A stretch of 64,000 bases of DNA from Vibrio crassostreae 9ZC13 (GTDB lineage Bacteria; Pseudomonadota; Gammaproteobacteria; Enterobacterales; Vibrionaceae): contig NZ_AJYZ02000019.1 of the NCBI RefSeq assembly GCF_000272045.2, positions 1,933,353-1,997,352 on the forward strand, written 5' to 3'. Positions 9,574 to 18,388 of the stretch are shown one piece after another (position 1 is the first letter of the stretch; each line of letters starts with the position of its first letter). The position numbers and the translations under genes were made by a program. Under the pieces are notes generated by a model, which searched no databases, had not been told where the DNA came from, and worked only from the letters and a program-made list of their open reading frames with translations.

Positions 9574-12414
9574 CTAGTTATTGATTAGGCTTAATCCGCT
9601 TGGTAACGCATCACCAAACACACGCTTAGATTCACTCTCAGAAAGCTCAGTCACTTCACTCACTAGTGTTAACCATGAGTCAGGTACCTTGCTTTGCTTA
9701 AGCTTCTCAATAACTTGATTGCGATAGTCGTCAGAGATATCAAACTGACGGTCACCGGTTTTTCGACAAATCATCACCGCTGCAAAGGCAATCATCTGCT
9801 CTTTATGCCAGTTCTGCTCAAGTAGTTTCGGCAACCACTGTTCAGCTTGTTCTCTAGGAATCACGCTGTGTTGGCTACCATACAAAGGTGTTCTTGAAGC
9901 CAATCGACCCAGAGCCCACCAGTGCGCTTGTTCAAATTGGTTATGGTTGATCGCTTTGTTTAAGAACCAACTTGCCAGCAGAACTTTGTCTTCCACTTCA
10001 AGTTGCTCAAGTGATGCCGCTAAACGAACCATGGCTTCATAGCCATTGTCTTGTGCATCTTTGGCTGTCTTAGGGTTTTTCATTGCCCCTGGATGAAGGT
10101 ATTTAGCGATGTCAGCCAAGATACTCTCTTGCTGCTCTTGGTTTAATCCACCGGCAACACGACGCCAGAATACCCACCAGTCCGTCCAACCTTGGTGGTT
10201 CTGGAATTGAATGTTTTGTTGGTAAAGGCCCCAAATTTGTTCGATACGCCATGAGTCAGTCGGATCGCCAAAGCCTGGACGCAGCGAGTAACCCGCCAAA
10301 CGCAGCCAGTTCTTCTCGTGTGCTTCTGAACGACGGCGGCGTTTACGACCTAATGAGAAGGTATCAAATAGATGACGAAGGGTCGTGAAGTCCCATTCAT
10401 CGCGTTTACCTAGTCGCTTCTCAAGATCTTTCGATAGTGTTTTGATCTCTTTCGATTCAGCACTCTTCTTGTTGCCGCTGTACAGGCGAGAAATCAACTC
10501 CTTACACTCTTCCAATCTTGGGTGAAGCGCGGAGGTATCAGATTCATCGCCTTGCTTGTTTCTTACTTCAAACTCAAGCAACCAACGCTTAGAGTCATCT
10601 TCTATACTCACACACTCCATTTTCAATGTGCCGACTTCGGTTAACTGACAAGCGAGCAGTACTTCAACACGCTCTTTTTGGTTGGCTTGAAGTTCTGCAG
10701 TACCTGAGCCTTCCAGCGTAGAAATATACGGTGGGAGAGGGGAGAACAAGTCGGCATCCACATTGACCATCACACCGTTTTGAATGGCGGTGTCATGAGC
10801 AATTTGATCGTGTGTTGAAGTCAGAAGATTAAATCGTACTGGCTCGCCTAAAGTCAGCGAGAAACGACGGCTGTTCAAGCGTATCTCTTGGCCTTCTTCG
10901 GTTCCTTTGGCAAGCAGACAAAGCGCTTTACCCATCTTGTTTTTCTCTTGCAGATGCAAGAAGTAAGAACGGGCAGCACCGCCACCGATTTTCAGCTGTG
11001 CACCGCGGCGTGCTTTACCAAAGGCAACCGCGCCAAGGGCAACAGACCAATCTGGATGAGGGTTATCAAGCACTGTGATAGGAGAACCGTTCCAGTTGCC
11101 CAGTAGCTGAGTAATTCGCTCTGTTACCAGTTCACTGTTAAACACACCACCATTGAGCAGCACGCCAACTGGAATTGCAGGTTTGGTATCATCAAACTCA
11201 ACAGAGTCTGACTTTTCCAATGCGGCTTTAGATACTTGCTGATGTGTCGCTAGGAATTCGGCAACGTGCTTACTTACCGCAGGATCTGCTGCGTAGGGTA
11301 GGCCGAACTCTACCACCGCGCTGCGGCGTTTGTCGGGTACTTCCGTAAACTCAGAAAGCGGGAAGAAACCTTCCAGTGCAATCTGATGAACTTCTTGTTT
11401 GGTTAAACCAATACTCTTGGTACCGCCAAGTAGCTTTGAACCGCTGCCCAGCATGGTGATCTTCACATCGTCTGGCGCGTTAGCAGAAAGCAGGCTCTCT
11501 TTTGCGGCGCGAGTCTGTTGAATCAGTTTGGTTAGGCTCGAAGCATTCAGCTTTTTGTTTTGATTGAAGCGTTGCTCTGCAAGGTGGGCAAGGGCTAAAT
11601 CTAGGTTATCACCACCGAGCATTAAGTGCTCGCCAACGCCGATACGGTCGAGTGCGAGTTCTTGGTCATCGCCATTGTTTGAGTTGAAGCTTGCTTCGAT
11701 CAAACTTAAATCGGTGGTACCACCGCCGACATCACACACTAGAATCAGCGGGATCTGTTGAAGTTCATCGGCTGCGGTTTGTTGATGACGGGCATACCAG
11801 TCATAACAAACGGCTTGCGGCTCTTCGAGTAATAGAATCTTACCTAAGCCAGCAAGTACTGCCGCTTCGAGTGTTAGCTTGCGTGCTGTCTCATCGAAGG
11901 AAGCAGGAACGGTAACCACAACATCTTGGTCTTCAAGCTTGTTGCTCGGGTTACGGTAGTTCCATGCTTGGCGAATGTGGTTGAGGTAGCTTGCACTCGC
12001 CACAACTGGCGAGACTTTATCGACATCTGCTGCGCCTGCCCAAGGCAGAATGTCGGAGTTACGATCCACCGCTTGGTGTGACAGCCAACTCTTAGCACTC
12101 GATACTTGGCGGCCTTCAACCTTAGCGCCTAATTCACGTGCCCATTCACCGACGATAACGTTCTTAATATCGCCTTCAACGGGGCTTGGTTCCCACGGCA
12201 TTGTCAGGTCAGAAGGGGATATTTGACCTTGTGCTGGGTGGTAACGAAAGGATGGGAGTAAGGGCTTGCGAACCACTTCACCGGGGCCGATGAGTTGGTC
12301 AATATCGAAAAGAGAAACGGGAGCATGTTGTAGGTCGTCGTTGATTTCACAGTAAGCGACAACCGTATTGGTTGTACCTAAGTCAATGCCGACTAAAAAA
12401 CGAGGAGTTGCCAT
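9574..12414 (-). CDS. Atypical Hsp70 with C-terminal DUF3731 extension
   Basis: This 946-residue protein has an Hsp70 ATPase fold in its N-terminal half: phosphate-1 GIDLGTTNTVVAY, phosphate-2 CDVGGGTTDLSL and adenosine-site LLNGGVFNS. A short region resembling a substrate-binding domain follows. The last 350 or so residues (ELISRLYSGNKKS to the end), with many Trp residues, match the DnaK-related extension I recall as DUF3731. No EEVD-type tail is present. It is the last gene of a three-gene operon, 153 bp after the second Hsp70 gene. Clients and nucleotide-exchange partner are unknown; no dnaJ or grpE is nearby. Confidence 0.85.
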   Translation of the reverse strand: MATPRFLVGIDLGTTNTVVAYCEINDDLQHAPVSLFDIDQLIGPGEVVRKPLLPSFRYHPAQGQISPSDLTMPWEPSPVEGDIKNVIVGEWARELGAKVEGRQVSSAKSWLSHQAVDRNSDILPWAGAADVDKVSPVVASASYLNHIRQAWNYRNPSNKLEDQDVVVTVPASFDETARKLTLEAAVLAGLGKILLLEEPQAVCYDWYARHQQTAADELQQIPLILVCDVGGGTTDLSLIEASFNSNNGDDQELALDRIGVGEHLMLGGDNLDLALAHLAEQRFNQNKKLNASSLTKLIQQTRAAKESLLSANAPDDVKITMLGSGSKLLGGTKSIGLTKQEVHQIALEGFFPLSEFTEVPDKRRSAVVEFGLPYAADPAVSKHVAEFLATHQQVSKAALEKSDSVEFDDTKPAIPVGVLLNGGVFNSELVTERITQLLGNWNGSPITVLDNPHPDWSVALGAVAFGKARRGAQLKIGGGAARSYFLHLQEKNKMGKALCLLAKGTEEGQEIRLNSRRFSLTLGEPVRFNLLTSTHDQIAHDTAIQNGVMVNVDADLFSPLPPYISTLEGSGTAELQANQKERVEVLLACQLTEVGTLKMECVSIEDDSKRWLLEFEVRNKQGDESDTSALHPRLEECKELISRLYSGNKKSAESKEIKTLSKDLEKRLGKRDEWDFTTLRHLFDTFSLGRKRRRRSEAHEKNWLRLAGYSLRPGFGDPTDSWRIEQIWGLYQQNIQFQNHQGWTDWWVFWRRVAGGLNQEQQESILADIAKYLHPGAMKNPKTAKDAQDNGYEAMVRLAASLEQLEVEDKVLLASWFLNKAINHNQFEQAHWWALGRLASRTPLYGSQHSVIPREQAEQWLPKLLEQNWHKEQMIAFAAVMICRKTGDRQFDISDDYRNQVIEKLKQSKVPDSWLTLVSEVTELSESESKRVFGDALPSGLSLINN

Positions 12415-12537
12415 ACAAAACCTTATTCTTCCAGAGTGATGACCAGTTTTTTGATAGCTTTGGTCTTATTGTTGTTATTCGTAAACGTCATTCCTGAGAA
12501 ACAGGCAGGACTAGATTGAGAAATGCATTGATAAAGT

Positions 12538-12561
12538 AACGGCACCCGCTAAGGTGCCGTT
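12538..12561 (-). promoter_or_regulatory. Hairpin between the two Hsp70 genes
   Basis: AACGGCACC pairs with GGTGCCGTT around a 6-nt loop, starting 6 bp after the stop of the upstream Hsp70 gene (minus strand). The T-tract is weak, so it may be a leaky terminator or an RNA-stability element that sets the ratio of the two Hsp70 proteins. Confidence 0.5.
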
Positions 12562-12567
12562 GATTCA

Positions 12568-14526
12568 TTATGCTTGTTCGTTTGAGTCGTTATTCGAGTC
12601 TTCACGAACATCGAACTCAACGTGCCACTTCTGACCGTTGTCAGTAGCAATCGCTTCTAGGTGTAAGGTGCCTAGCTCAGTAACGCGAGAAGCCAAAGTC
12701 ACTGGAACCACTTCACCTTCGCGACGGCCTTCAGAAACCGGCAATGTCACTTGGATTTCAGGAAGCTCATCAAGCTCTTCAGGCGCCCAGTGATCAAGGT
12801 GCGTACCCGCTTCATCTTCACGACGAATGGTTGAACCGAAGAACTGGAAGTGTACTGGCTGACCAATCACTAGACCGAATTCTTGGCTAGGTACTTGTAC
12901 GCTTGAACCTTCTTCCATACCAAATGGTGCAACACACAAAGCTTCCATCGGAGGAGCCATACCTGGGATAGCTGGCATCGCGCTTTCAATTCCTACGTAG
13001 TAAGAAGAAGCGATACCACCGCGGATACGAACGCCTTGGCCACGACGAACTGCGCCGTAGTATGAAGCGCCACTTGCAACCGCTAGGTCTAAATCTAAAC
13101 CTGAAAGCTGTTTTGCGAACTCTTCGTCAGCATTGATCAACCATTCGTTGATCGTATCTGAAAGACGATCAGCAAGTAGGTTCGATTTTAGAACACCACC
13201 ATTGAACAGGATTGCTGTTGGCTTGATGAAGTCTGCCGCTGGCGCTTCTGACCCTTGCGTACCGGGCATACCGGGCATGTTTGCAAACGGGTTGAAATCT
13301 TGCTGAGCCGTTTCGCTATTTCCAGAAAGCGCATTCGCTTGCTTAGAAAGGAATGCGGCAATGTGACGAGTAATACCTGCGTCTTGAGCGTAAGGCAGAC
13401 CCATTTGAGTCAGTGCGCCACGCGTCTTTTGTACAGGGTGCTCAGTTACAGCAACTTTAGGGAAGAAGCCGTCCACTAATGTTTGTTGAACTTCTTGCTG
13501 AGTCAGTTCTGTTTTCAGTGTTGCGCCAAGCAGTTTAGAACCACGGCTTGGAACAACGATAGGAACAGATTGCAGTTCAGCATCGTTAAGCAGTGCTTCT
13601 TTCGCATCACGACATGCGTGAGTCATTGCTTGAACCTGCCAAGGAGCCAGTTCTTTGCCTTCTTGCGCCAGTTTCATCTTCAAGCGGTAAGCCAGTGCTA
13701 AGTCCATGTTGTCGCCGCCAAGTAGGATATGTTCACCTACTGCGATACGGTTCAGGCTTAGGTTGCCGTCATCTTGTGTTACTTCAACTAACGAAAGGTC
13801 GGTTGTACCACCACCGATATCGACAACAAGAACGATGTCACCAACGTTTACTTCATCACGCCATGTGTCGTTGCTGTTATCAATCCAGCTGTACAGAGCC
13901 GCTTGTGGCTCTTCAAGAAGCGTTAGGTGAGTGAAACCAACATTACGTGCAGCTTCTGCTGTTAGGTCACGAGCCGCAGGATCAAACGAAGCTGGAACCG
14001 TGATCGTTACATCTTGGTCTGCCAGTTTGTGTTCTGGGTTTGCGTGGTTCCATGCGTCTTTAAGATGCTCAAGGTACAATTCAGTTGTCTTAAGCGGAGA
14101 TACTTTTTCAACTTCTTCAGGGCTGCCTGCAGGAAGGAAAGCATCGCGACGGTTAACACCACCGTGGCATAACCAAGATTTTGCACTTGCTACCAAACGG
14201 ATAGGGGTTTTAGAACCAAGGTTACGAGCAATTGCACCCACTAGCGCTTTTGGCTCTGAAGACCAAGGAAGAACGCGAGAGCCCGCATTCATTTCATGTT
14301 CGTGCGGTTGGTATAGGAACGAGCCAAGTTGGCTGCGAGTTTCTACTGTACCTGGCGCCGTCAGTTGAGGGATTTGCATCACCTCAACGCGAGCGTCTTC
14401 ATTGCTTGTGTCGATGTAAGACAAAACGCAATGTGTAGTACCTAAATCGATACCAACACTGAACTTGGGTGCCTGGTTTTGCTCTTGAGAAGATGGCTCT
14501 TGAGCTGAATGACTTTGGTGTTCCAT
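12568..14526 (-). CDS. Atypical Hsp70 family protein (short form)
   Basis: This 652-residue Hsp70 has GIDLGTTHCVLSY, VVDIGGGTTDLSLVEV and LFNGGVLKSN as nucleotide-binding motifs. The N-terminal 20 or so residues are Gln/Ser-rich. A PGMPG-containing insert, about residues 415-430, interrupts the ATPase region. The C-terminus ends with a beta-rich segment and lacks the long helical extension of its neighbour. Its ATG overlaps the DUF2760 stop by one base (TAATG), implying translational coupling. It is paralogous to the 946-residue Hsp70 next door. The pair probably works together, which is inference from linkage. Confidence 0.87.
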   Translation of the reverse strand: MEHQSHSAQEPSSQEQNQAPKFSVGIDLGTTHCVLSYIDTSNEDARVEVMQIPQLTAPGTVETRSQLGSFLYQPHEHEMNAGSRVLPWSSEPKALVGAIARNLGSKTPIRLVASAKSWLCHGGVNRRDAFLPAGSPEEVEKVSPLKTTELYLEHLKDAWNHANPEHKLADQDVTITVPASFDPAARDLTAEAARNVGFTHLTLLEEPQAALYSWIDNSNDTWRDEVNVGDIVLVVDIGGGTTDLSLVEVTQDDGNLSLNRIAVGEHILLGGDNMDLALAYRLKMKLAQEGKELAPWQVQAMTHACRDAKEALLNDAELQSVPIVVPSRGSKLLGATLKTELTQQEVQQTLVDGFFPKVAVTEHPVQKTRGALTQMGLPYAQDAGITRHIAAFLSKQANALSGNSETAQQDFNPFANMPGMPGTQGSEAPAADFIKPTAILFNGGVLKSNLLADRLSDTINEWLINADEEFAKQLSGLDLDLAVASGASYYGAVRRGQGVRIRGGIASSYYVGIESAMPAIPGMAPPMEALCVAPFGMEEGSSVQVPSQEFGLVIGQPVHFQFFGSTIRREDEAGTHLDHWAPEELDELPEIQVTLPVSEGRREGEVVPVTLASRVTELGTLHLEAIATDNGQKWHVEFDVREDSNNDSNEQA

Positions 14527-15158
14527 TATAGCTCCACCTCTGCCGGTGCAATTACAGATGCATCGTAGTTTTCAGCAAGCTTAGGCAGGTTCATGTCAGT
14601 TGCTTTCCAACCTTTGTGAACTAGTGTGCCGTTGAATGGTGCATTGCCCGTTACGTTGCCAGTTAGGCGAATTTCTTGAGGGTTGAAACCTTCAGCGATA
14701 GTGATACGTGTTTCTTCATCTTCAGTGCGGATGTGAGACAGCGTTACGTAATCAGCCAATACTTTTTGACCGCCAGTGTGAATAACACGAGCTGCTGCGC
14801 CAACTTCTTCATCAGAGAATGACGTTAGGTCTTCTTTTAAGAAGTCGATAAGGCGCGCTTCTTGCTGCATGATAGACAGTAGCTGCATTGCTGAATCAGT
14901 AGGTGCTGTAGCAAGCTTAGATTCAACTTCTACTACTTTTTCGATCACACGTTCAACTTCTACTACTTTCTCTACTTCGACAATTTTCTCAACTGGCTTT
15001 TCAACTTCAACGACCTTTTCTACTGGTTTTTCTACGACTTTCTCAACCACTTTGGTTTTACGAGAAACGGCAATTAACAGTAGTAAAACGCTTGATGCAG
15101 TTAGGCCTGCGTGAAGCATATCAAACGTTTGTGGGATTAGGTTCAAATCAACGATCAT
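14526..15158 (-). CDS. DUF2760 membrane-anchored protein with Val-Glu-Lys coiled repeat
   Basis: This 210-residue protein has an N-terminal membrane helix (about residues 13-31, MLHAGLTASSVLLLLIAVS), then a low-complexity repeat of VEK/VVEVEK units (about 35-80), then a globular C-terminal domain (about 85-210) that matches the DUF2760 family as I recall it. It heads the operon with the two Hsp70 genes and overlaps the next start by one base. An anchor presenting the chaperones at the membrane, with the repeat as a stalk, is inference. The ATG is preceded by AAAGAGA. Confidence 0.82.
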   Translation of the reverse strand: MIVDLNLIPQTFDMLHAGLTASSVLLLLIAVSRKTKVVEKVVEKPVEKVVEVEKPVEKIVEVEKVVEVERVIEKVVEVESKLATAPTDSAMQLLSIMQQEARLIDFLKEDLTSFSDEEVGAAARVIHTGGQKVLADYVTLSHIRTEDEETRITIAEGFNPQEIRLTGNVTGNAPFNGTLVHKGWKATDMNLPKLAENYDASVIAPAEVEL

Positions 15159-15506
15159 AGTGATTTCTCTTTAAAATTGATTTAACGGTATATTCGTCGG
15201 TTCAAAGGAATATACAGGTTGGAAAGAAACTCATTGGCACTAAGCCGAAACGGTCACTTTCAAGCTATAAATATGGATGGATACTAGCATATTCAAGGCT
15301 TAAGAGTGGTATTTAATGTTTTTAATCAAGTGGGTTTTTGGTGTGTTAGCTTGAAATTTAGTCGAGATTCGGTCGAATATTGGTCGTCGATGTGAGGGCA
15401 AGGTAAACAATGCCCGTTTTATGTCAGTTTTAAGACTAAACAGAAATGGAGCATGATTCCCTTCCGTTATATACTTTTAACTCATTAGAGACTATTTGGA
15501 AGCCAC
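15159..15506. promoter_or_regulatory. Divergent promoter region, Hsp70 operon and GGDEF gene
   Basis: No gene is seen in these 348 bp. On the minus strand a CTTGAAA element (15258-15264, the sigma32 -35 sequence) lies about 100 bp before the DUF2760 start, but no good CCCCAT-type -10 follows at the right spacing. No riboswitch is recognised before the cyclase gene. Confidence 0.3.
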
Positions 15507-17045
15507 ATGCCGCACACTACCGACCCGCTTACAGGGTTGAAGAGACGAACTCTCCCATTGGTCGTATTTTTGGTCAGTTTTTTGATTACTGTGTTGTGTT
15601 TTATATTGGTCGCGTTAAACCAAAACCGCGCGTTAAATATGAATCTGGATAGCTTTGCTACTCACCAGACACTGAGTTTGGAAGCGTTTATCGCTAATGA
15701 CGTGGCTTACATTGGTTCTGGTGCTAATTTTTTCTACGCAAACGACCCTGAAAACTGGGATAAGTTTGATCGTTTTGCACAACAAACGATTAATGTTTCA
15801 AAAAGTCTAATTGGCTTGCAGTGGATGCAAAAAGTGGCAGCAGACGATATTGCCGAGCATACCGCTAAGATGAAAGAAAAACACCCGTCTTACGAACTGT
15901 TCACTATTCCAAAACACGAAGCCAAAGTCTTTGGTTACATCTTAGATGGTGAGCCGGCATTCATTGCTAGTGACCTGTATCCCAACACACAAGCAAACGA
16001 CAACGTCCTTGGCTTTTACTCTTCTCGTGAGCGCTTCAAGCTGGTTTTAGATAATATTAAACAGACACGTAAAGCGAATATTTCAGACAAAGTTCGCTTA
16101 CTTCAAGACGGCTTAGATCAAAATACACCAAAGACCGGCATGTTGGTTTATCACCCAGTGTTTGAAGGCGAAAGCGATAATCTACTTGGCGTTGTGATTG
16201 GTGTGGTTCGCACGACTTATTACTTTGAAAATCTACTGGCTTCGGCAGTCGGCGACATGGATGTCTATATTCGTGTTACCGATACGGGTTTCGAAGCAGA
16301 AGACTCCCCAATATTGTTTGAAACCGAGGGTTATGAAGCGGTATCTGGGCACCACATTACCAAAACAATCTCACTGACCAATCGAGATTGGAAGGTCGAT
16401 TACAAAATAGATTCATGCATCTCTTTCTATGGTTATCTGGTGTTAACCGGAATCGCGTTAGTCGGAACAACTATCTCATTGCTGTTGGCGTATATCGTTA
16501 ATATGCAAATCCGAGAGAAAGAGCGCTTGTATCAAATGCTTGATAAAAGAACAGAAGAGCTTCGTTTTCTAGCCAACCACGACAGTCTTACGGAAGTTTA
16601 TAACCGACGTGCTTTCAATAAGATGTTAGATAAAGCGATACAGCGAAATGAACCCTTTAGTCTCATCGGATTTGATGTCGACAAGTTCAAAGGCATTAAC
16701 GACCAATTCGGTCACCCTGCAGGGGATGCTTTACTCATTCATGTAATTAAATTGATTTCAGTGAGCTTGAAAGAGGGGGATAACCTGTTTCGTATAGGTG
16801 GAGATGAGTTCTGTATCATTTCTAGTATTACAAACCATGAAGCCCTAGAACGATACTTACGATGTATTCTAAGAACAGTGAGCCAGTCTCATTGTGAGCA
16901 CAAAGGTCGACAGCTCAGTTGTACTTTGAGTATTGGTGCTGCTATTTACGCTAATGAAAACACGGAAGAGATTCTGCAAAAAACAGACAGTATGCTCTAT
17001 CAAAGTAAGTCGAATGGCCGAAATCGAGTGACAATTGCAGGCTAA
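15507..17045 (+). CDS. Membrane diguanylate cyclase with CHASE-type sensor
   Basis: This 512-residue protein makes cyclic di-GMP. It has a first membrane helix (about 16-38), a periplasmic CHASE-like domain (about 60-290), a second membrane helix (about 305-330), a short coiled linker (REKERLYQMLDKRTEEL) and a GGDEF domain whose active site RIGGDEF is intact. The autoinhibitory I-site position reads KEGD instead of RxxD, so product inhibition may be lost. No EAL domain follows. The ATG codes MPHTTDPLTGLKRR and precedes the first helix suitably. The signal sensed by the CHASE domain is unknown. Confidence 0.9.
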   Translation: MPHTTDPLTGLKRRTLPLVVFLVSFLITVLCFILVALNQNRALNMNLDSFATHQTLSLEAFIANDVAYIGSGANFFYANDPENWDKFDRFAQQTINVSKSLIGLQWMQKVAADDIAEHTAKMKEKHPSYELFTIPKHEAKVFGYILDGEPAFIASDLYPNTQANDNVLGFYSSRERFKLVLDNIKQTRKANISDKVRLLQDGLDQNTPKTGMLVYHPVFEGESDNLLGVVIGVVRTTYYFENLLASAVGDMDVYIRVTDTGFEAEDSPILFETEGYEAVSGHHITKTISLTNRDWKVDYKIDSCISFYGYLVLTGIALVGTTISLLLAYIVNMQIREKERLYQMLDKRTEELRFLANHDSLTEVYNRRAFNKMLDKAIQRNEPFSLIGFDVDKFKGINDQFGHPAGDALLIHVIKLISVSLKEGDNLFRIGGDEFCIISSITNHEALERYLRCILRTVSQSHCEHKGRQLSCTLSIGAAIYANENTEEILQKTDSMLYQSKSNGRNRVTIAG

Positions 17046-17132
17046 ATGAGCACTTGATACAACTAGGGTCGAGTTCTGTATTGGGCTCATGTACAATTTC
17101 ACAAAATTTTTGACGAGAGAATTAGGCGACGT

Positions 17133-17663
17133 ATGAATCACAATCGAGTTGTGTGTTTCGATTTGGAAATGTGCTGTTGGAGCGAAGACGGTATGGGAAC
17201 AACAGGAGAGATCATTGAAGTTGGTCTTGCTGAGATTGATCTAGCATCCGGTACTATCGTGAAGCGAGCACAATACTACGTTAAGCCAGAGAAAGACGAA
17301 GTCTCTCTATTCTGTGCCGAGTTAACGGGCATTACACCTCGTAAAATCGAAAAGCAGGGTCGCCCATTAGAGTCTGTCATCAAGTCGATGATTAAGAACT
17401 TTGGTGGTCCCAAAAAAATCTACGCAGCGTGGGGACGTGACGACCTTATCTTACACAAAGAGTGTATTGAAAAAGGCATCGAGCCTCCGTTTAGCGAGTT
17501 CTTAAACATCGCAACGCTTTACCGTGTTCAGAATCGCTTGAAAGACAAACGCATTGGTCACCGCGCTGCTCAAGAAGCCAAAAATATTGAGTGGGAAGGT
17601 CGTCAGCACTCGGGTTATGTCGATGCTTACAATCTTGCGAAACTCACATTAACTATGTTGTAG
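17133..17663 (+). CDS. DEDDh 3'-5' exonuclease family protein (ERI-1/KapD-like)
   Basis: This 176-residue protein has Exo I at FDLEMC (Asp10, Glu12), a middle region with AAWGRDD, and a C-terminal HSGYVDAYNLA that supplies the catalytic His and Asp of the DEDDh class. The length corresponds to a bare exonuclease domain like KapD or ERI-1 homologues, which trim RNA or single-stranded DNA ends. It is smaller than DNA polymerase III epsilon and lacks its tail. The start ATG 17133 follows GAGAGAATTAGG. It stands alone, with a bidirectional terminator downstream. The substrate is not predictable. Confidence 0.85.
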   Translation: MNHNRVVCFDLEMCCWSEDGMGTTGEIIEVGLAEIDLASGTIVKRAQYYVKPEKDEVSLFCAELTGITPRKIEKQGRPLESVIKSMIKNFGGPKKIYAAWGRDDLILHKECIEKGIEPPFSEFLNIATLYRVQNRLKDKRIGHRAAQEAKNIEWEGRQHSGYVDAYNLAKLTLTML

Positions 17664-17718
17664 CTAAATTTTTAGCTCCTCTCAGCCCTGTTTAGTCAGC
17701 TTTCAGTTTACCGATTCA

Positions 17719-17755
17719 AAAAAGCGACCGGTTTCTTAACCCGTCGCTTTTATTT
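17719..17755. terminator. Bidirectional terminator between exonuclease and TerB genes
   Basis: AAAAGCGAC (17720-17728) pairs with GTCGCTTTT (17743-17751), with A-rich and T-rich flanks between convergent genes. Confidence 0.8.
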
Positions 17756-17785
17756 ATTTCAGTTTCCAATTCATTATTTCAGGCA

Positions 17786-18235
17786 CTAATTTTCGCCTAA
17801 AACACTTAACTTACTCTTGATGAAGTCACAGTGGTCGACGTAGAGCAGTTCTGCTGTTTTACGGATCACAGAATCTTCGATAGGGTCAATTTCCCCGTCG
17901 GCATGCGCTACTTCCCACATCGCTTTGATTACGTCGATTCGCACTGGCTGAGATAGGTCTCTGAGTTGCGATGTAAAGTCATACAGCGATACTGATAGCT
18001 CTACTTTCGGCTCTGCTTGCGCGAGCAGTACCTTTGCTTGTTCTTCATCTAAATCCAGCAAACGCTGCAGAAGCTGTAGCTTAGCGACTCTTTCTGATTC
18101 ATTGATCTGATGGTCGGCACCCGCGACTTCACACAACAAACTCGCGATGGCGATATTAGGTGATGTGCCTTGGTTTTTGCTTAGGTCCTGGCCTTCAATC
18201 AATTGTTTAAACATTGATGTGAGAGAATTGAACAT
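17786..18235 (-). CDS. TerB-family protein
   Basis: This 149-residue helical protein has the TerB/DjlA-type repeated acidic motif: GADHQINESE (about 39-48) and HADGEIDPIED (about 110-120). TerB-like domains bind metal and are linked to tellurite resistance and phage or envelope stress, but solitary copies like this one have no fixed role. There is no signal peptide or membrane segment. The start is preceded by GGAG. No terC, terD or terE genes are nearby, so a full Ter system is not encoded here. Confidence 0.82.
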   Translation of the reverse strand: MFNSLTSMFKQLIEGQDLSKNQGTSPNIAIASLLCEVAGADHQINESERVAKLQLLQRLLDLDEEQAKVLLAQAEPKVELSVSLYDFTSQLRDLSQPVRIDVIKAMWEVAHADGEIDPIEDSVIRKTAELLYVDHCDFIKSKLSVLGEN

Positions 18236-18388
18236 AACGAGCTCCAGTTAAAATTTGTATCGAGTTCCGTAACGCTGATAGCTATCAACTATAAACATAA
18301 CCATAACTATTGGGTCTACAGAGTGTGATCGCAAGCGTCTTTACTAAAAACTGACATTACGGATACGCGAGCGATAAGGAGCATTTTA

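Noticed and set aside
15258..15264. CTTGAAA on the minus strand as a sigma32 promoter for the Hsp70 operon
   Set aside because: The -35 element is exact, but no CCCCAT-like -10 occurs at the required spacing, so heat-shock control is not supported.
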